Assembly (NCBI RefSeq): GCF_001039355.2
Contig: NW_019776007.1
Coordinates: 76,289 to 140,288, forward strand
DNA length: 64,000 nt
Source of the DNA: Lingula anatina
Taxonomy: Eukaryota; Brachiopoda; Lingulata; Lingulida; Lingulidae
Reading direction: 5' to 3'
In this document: positions 63,501 to 64,000 of the stretch, one piece after another
How the letters are laid out: each line of letters starts with the position of its first letter
How positions within the stretch are numbered: position 1 is the stretch's first letter
Notes under the pieces: generated by a model
Database searches by the model: none
What the model saw: the letters and a program-made list of their open reading frames with translations, nothing else
Told to the model about the DNA's origin: nothing
Position numbers and translations under genes: made by a program

Positions 63501-63595
63501 TATGAAAATTAATTTCACTATCTCGTAATTACCTCTTCTAGTGATAATTCTAATTTTTCGGCAGCTGTCAAGGCACTTTCCACTGCATCGGCCAT
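33441..63595 (-). CDS. VPS8, CORVET complex subunit (39 exons, complete)
   Basis: Exons in order: 63533-63595, 62502-62570, 61702-61835, 60963-61053, 60654-60686, 60298-60352, 60023-60147, 59517-59603, 59158-59225, 58887-58937, 58546-58648, 56387-56443, 55991-56113, 53810-53890, 53491-53574, 52712-52798, 52353-52463, 51986-52123, 51511-51603, 50960-51006, 50430-50652, 49570-49947, 49252-49286, 48707-48773, 48282-48374, 47789-47928, 47428-47512, 47087-47185, 46546-46685, 45362-45518, 44774-44863, 44211-44283, 41599-41696, 40248-40329, 39548-39711, 38990-39156, 36205-36394, 35593-35655, 33441-33572. They sum to 4176 bases (1391 residues), all in phase, close to the roughly 1430 of human VPS8 as I recall it. 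Recognition rests on TPPTLESILNE, HGLVLVF, GNKLLVYISCCLAGRAYP, LLFDTREFLNVLAL, a C-terminal RING-H2 and the terminal FQLRLAPPP. VPS8 binds activated Rab5-family GTPases and tethers early endosomes before fusion. I see no break. Confidence 0.97.
33615..33761. mobile_element. MITE-like element with 34-bp inverted repeats
   Basis: Left arm 33615-33648 (GGCCCCATAACTCGAAAGCA...) pairs with 33728-33761 (reverse complement GGCCCCGGAACTCGAAAGCA...), differing at only four positions. The 79-bp interior is non-coding. No clear target-site duplication. Confidence 0.7.
33763..33934. mobile_element. Degenerate copy of the CAGGCCCGTAGCCA element family
   Basis: Shares AAAATTTGATCTAGGT, a G-run followed by TTC near the left end, a GGGAAAAGG-type motif and a right end (TGGCATAACTACAGGCCTG) with the well-preserved element at 61437-61605. 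It begins where the 33615-33761 element ends. Confidence 0.5.
35656..38989 (-). other. VPS8 introns 36 and 37
   Basis: Intron 37 (35656-36204) shows nothing notable. Intron 36 (36395-38989) carries a degenerate long tandem repeat at about 37310-37985, described separately. Confidence 0.6.
36205..39156 (-). CDS. VPS8 exons 36-37 (RING-H2 domain)
   Basis: Exon 36 (38990-39156) supplies the first zinc pair CNLC (C1244, C1247) and exon 37 (36205-36394) the rest: CGHSYHAEC (C1265, H1267, H1270, C1273) and CYLC (C1291, C1294). This is a full C3H2C3 RING-H2, split by a 2.6-kb intron. In yeast and human VPS8 the RING lies at the same place near the C-terminus. A Ser-rich linker (RRSSSGPSTANAAESESE) follows, which looks like a disordered, phosphorylatable stretch. 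Confidence 0.95.
37310..37985. repeat. Degenerate long tandem repeat in VPS8 intron 36
   Basis: The pair of anchors AAATTTCCNAGAA and GAT(T/C)TTGGRTGTTTRCTNAAC recurs at about 37487/37548, 37731/37793 and 37890/37952, with CTTTAAGGC / CTTGAAGGT / CTAAAAGCT between them. Spacing is uneven (about 243 and 159), so it is old or rearranged. Confidence 0.55.
39157..41598 (-). other. VPS8 introns 33-35
   Basis: AT-rich introns of 391, 536 and 1269 bp around exons 34 and 35, with no further recognisable element. Confidence 0.6.
39548..52123 (-). CDS. VPS8 exons 18-35 (alpha-solenoid region)
   Basis: Residues about 475-1208, from RIDVLVRQGRTRDAL to LIMGMLDTYNYET. Predicted mainly helical, clathrin heavy-chain-repeat-like, as in other CORVET/HOPS subunits. 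The best conserved block is exon 22 (49570-49947, 126 codons, the longest exon): GLYDAILYVYNHGMREF, GNKLLVYISCCLAGRAYPMG, LRTLLLFDTREFLNVLAL. Exon 31 carries ATAFLLEKKGDVQGAF and exon 35 VLNSMMGYISMPAILQKI, both typical of VPS8. All 18 exons keep phase. Confidence 0.95.
42071..42310. repeat. Tandem duplication of ~122 bp
   Basis: AATTCACAGATGCT begins copies at 42071 and 42193. Both continue through CAAACTTATTCYGTAATCC, then CATTAAAACTG, GATGTGG and ACCAAACTT, with one insertion in the second copy. Confidence 0.85.
43641..43710 (+). repeat. tRNA-like box A and hairpin, possible SINE head
   Basis: TAGCTCAGTCAGCAG (43643-43657) fits the tRNA/pol III box A pattern and forms a hairpin with GCACTCTGCTGACTG (43667-43681). 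A clear box B (GGTTCRANNCC) is not present at the expected distance, only a weak GGAATAGAATT. Confidence 0.3.
44455..44529. repeat. Imperfect 75-nt hairpin in VPS8 intron 31
   Basis: CTTAGATGT at 44455 pairs with ACATCTAAG ending at 44529. Pairing continues inward with mismatches (GCCTACAGAAG against CTTCAGTAGGT). Possibly a decayed MITE. Confidence 0.55.
44940..45005. repeat. (GT)n(GA)n microsatellite
   Basis: About 50 bp of TG repeats followed by AG repeats, in VPS8 intron 30 (44864-45361). Confidence 0.95.
45772..45835. repeat. (GT)n and GCATGC-rich tract
   Basis: TG repeats run into alternating GCATGCGTGCGCATGC, an alternating purine-pyrimidine stretch of over 60 bp in VPS8 intron 29 (45519-46545). 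Confidence 0.9.
47746..47783. repeat. (TA)n microsatellite
   Basis: About 19 TA units, five bases from the donor of VPS8 exon 26. Confidence 0.95.
48785..48880. repeat. GGCGAC repeat next to an N, plus perfect hairpin
   Basis: GGCGACGGCGAC occurs twice around ATGATC (48801-48830), directly after the N at 48797. A perfect hairpin follows: TATGTACAGACAC (48851-48863), loop ATCT, GTGTCTGTACATA (48868-48880). It lies upstream of exon 24 in VPS8 intron 23. Confidence 0.85.
52353..61053 (-). CDS. VPS8 exons 4-17 (WD/beta-propeller)
   Basis: Residues about 89-474. Typical pieces are LIAIGTSHGLVLVF (exon 6), VSALSFNRDCTRLLCGFARG (exon 7), ITMWDITNGKLLRTITDAHP (exon 8, the clearest WD repeat), FTDELTVAVCSDSGGSVFEL (exon 9), WLNARTVVILDRSEQLHVVD (exon 15), FKSLATGGNVSKAL (exon 16) and YQSLVSYSGQLLLLGTKSVH (exon 17). 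The propeller is the membrane-proximal, Rab-binding end of CORVET on the VPS8 side. Many exons are under 100 bp (exon 5 is 33 bp). Confidence 0.95.
52875..53131. mobile_element. 257-bp MITE with 38-bp inverted repeats
   Basis: Left arm 52875-52912 (ATATTGGTCACATTCAGAAC...) and right arm 53094-53131 are inverted copies with a single mismatch. The interior is also partly self-complementary (CTAATCTGCCTACAC against GTGTGGAGGCAGGGGATTAG). Non-coding, in VPS8 intron 15. The near-identical arms suggest a recent insertion. No confident target-site duplication. Confidence 0.85.
53599..53657. repeat. (GA)n microsatellite
   Basis: About 29 GA units, 25 bp beyond the acceptor side of VPS8 exon 15. Confidence 0.95.
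54429..55284 (+). CDS. Astakine/prokineticin-like secreted 10-cysteine peptide (3 exons)
   Basis: Exons 54429-54473, 54640-54769 and 55109-55284 give 116 residues. Exon 1 is a signal peptide (MKTLLVFLAVVAAAF). The mature part starts GAVTIRDC, close to the AVIT start of prokineticins. It has ten cysteines in the order C, C, CC, C, C, C-x-C, C, C (RDC, DDC, ECC, GRC, DSC, ASCGC, LVC, SFC) and the APGLVCNYYPDGK signature of the colipase/prokineticin fold. Astakines are invertebrate members that act as haematopoietic cytokines in crustaceans and occur in oysters. A dibasic SKR ends exon 2. The gene is nested, antiparallel, in VPS8 intron 13. Donor 2 is a weak GTGGTG. Dickkopf-type proteins share the fold but are longer. 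I am confident of the fold family, less of the subfamily. Confidence 0.88.
54494..54545. repeat. (AAAT)n microsatellite in astakine-like intron 1
   Basis: About 12 AAAT units starting 21 bp after the exon 1 donor. Confidence 0.95.
55376..55381 (+). promoter_or_regulatory. Poly(A) signal of the astakine-like gene
   Basis: AATAAA about 92 bp after the stop codon, followed by an A-run. Confidence 0.6.
57268..57965. repeat. Complex internal repeat of the intron 11 element
   Basis: GCGAACGATCTCC (or one-base variants) recurs at about 57355, 57408, 57480, 57732, 57786, 57867 and 57946, usually with GATGATCTTACGCG or GAAGATATG after it and TTTTCGTCTCGCTCGGAT before it. A higher-order duplication of about 345 bp is visible, since GCTGACGATCTTCC and GTGCATTTTATT-like blocks precede each cluster. 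An N at 57452 falls inside. Confidence 0.85.
57662..57690. repeat. Inverted repeat between the two clusters
   Basis: CTAAGATCTAAT, spacer ATACC, ATTAGATCTTAG: perfect 12-bp arms. Confidence 0.95.
61432..61610. mobile_element. 169-bp MITE with 14-bp inverted repeats and 5-bp target duplication
   Basis: CAGGCCCGTAGCCA (61437-61450) is the exact inverse of TGGCTACGGGCCTG (61592-61605). ATACT directly flanks both ends (61432-61436 and 61606-61610). The interior is G-rich at the left and ends in CCCCCCTTTT. It lies in VPS8 intron 3. A decayed relative is at 33763-33934. Confidence 0.85.
61702..63595 (-). CDS. VPS8 exons 1-3 (N-terminal region)
   Basis: Exon 1 (63533-63595) starts MADAVESALTAAEKLEL. 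Exon 2 (62502-62570) holds the conserved EFDLPEVATPPTLESILNE and exon 3 (61702-61835) an acidic, Ser-rich stretch (PDDDNVFEDES, SVSSMSSASSHD). The order matches human VPS8, where a TPPTLESILNE motif precedes an acidic linker and the propeller. The start is the first ATG of a frame that splices in phase into exon 2. Confidence 0.9.
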
Positions 63596-63660
63596 ATTTG
63601 ACCTATTTACAGGGCACTTGCAACTGAACCAATCAAAAACAGCGTTTGCATCATGTGATC
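63596..63660 (-). promoter_or_regulatory. Likely VPS8 core promoter
   Basis: Directly upstream of the start codon are an inverted CCAAT box (63629-63633, ATTGG in gene direction) and TCATGTGA (63651-63658), an M-box/E-box of the MITF/TFE type. No TATA box is apparent. This fits a TATA-less housekeeping promoter, but sites this short can occur by chance. Confidence 0.4.
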
Positions 63661-64000
63661 ATCCCAGCAACCATAAACATCTAGCCTACAAATTGCAGCG
63701 TGTAAGGATTTCAAGCTTATATTTTTCATATTATCCTATGGGAAAGTAATCAGACAAGGTAGGGATGGTAGTTTTTACGTATATTGAACAATTTGAATTA
63801 CTTGATTGCGTACAGAGAGCTATGATTAAGAGAATACAGACATATATTGGAAGCTTACCCGTGCAACGAACGACGTACATATTCTAAGGCTAATCCTATC
63901 AATTTTCACTTGAAGTTGAATACTGAAATTTCACTTTACCAGTTTTGATCTAGCGTGAACTGTGACATGCATATGGGATTTGTAACTTTATGTATGATCA
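63661..64000. other. Region upstream of VPS8
   Basis: AT-rich, no recognised gene or repeat up to the window edge. Confidence 0.6.

Overview
This is a window of animal nuclear DNA: AT-rich, intron-dense, with GT-AG introns, many microsatellites and many short inverted-repeat elements. The gene content (a Cys-less pentameric ligand-gated channel, an astakine/prokineticin-like cytokine and VPS8) suggests a marine invertebrate, most likely a lophotrochozoan such as a mollusc. The species cannot be fixed from the sequence alone. Three isolated N bases (29524, 48797, 57452) mark weak spots in a draft assembly.

Layout. Positions 1-10118 hold no gene I can support. From 10119 to about 24900 (+ strand) lies a pentameric ligand-gated ion channel (pLGIC) subunit in eight exons, all joined in phase 0. 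It lacks both Cys-loop cysteines, has a loop of only about 10 residues between M3 and M4, and carries a long basic, then Ser/Pro-rich tail after M4. Both ends of its reading frame are uncertain. Positions 24951-33440 are intergenic. They are dominated by a direct duplication of about 2.47 kb (27055-29523 and 29525-32016) whose junction is an N, so it may be two haplotypes placed in series.

From 63595 down to 33441 (- strand) runs a complete VPS8 gene: 39 exons, 1391 codons plus stop, with every junction in phase. It encodes an N-terminal acidic region, a WD/beta-propeller, a long alpha-solenoid, a C3H2C3 RING-H2 and a conserved C-terminal motif. VPS8 is the CORVET-specific tethering subunit on early endosomes. 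Inside its intron 13, on the opposite strand, sits a small complete three-exon gene (54429-55284) for a secreted 10-cysteine astakine/prokineticin-like peptide.

VPS8 introns are loaded with inverted-repeat elements. The most striking is a 1.75-kb element with perfect 27-bp terminal inverted repeats in intron 11, whose edge lies seven bases from the exon 11 splice donor. Others are at 52875-53131, 61437-61605 and 33615-33934. The channel and VPS8 genes converge on the 25-33 kb interval. No functional link between the three genes is implied by the sequence.
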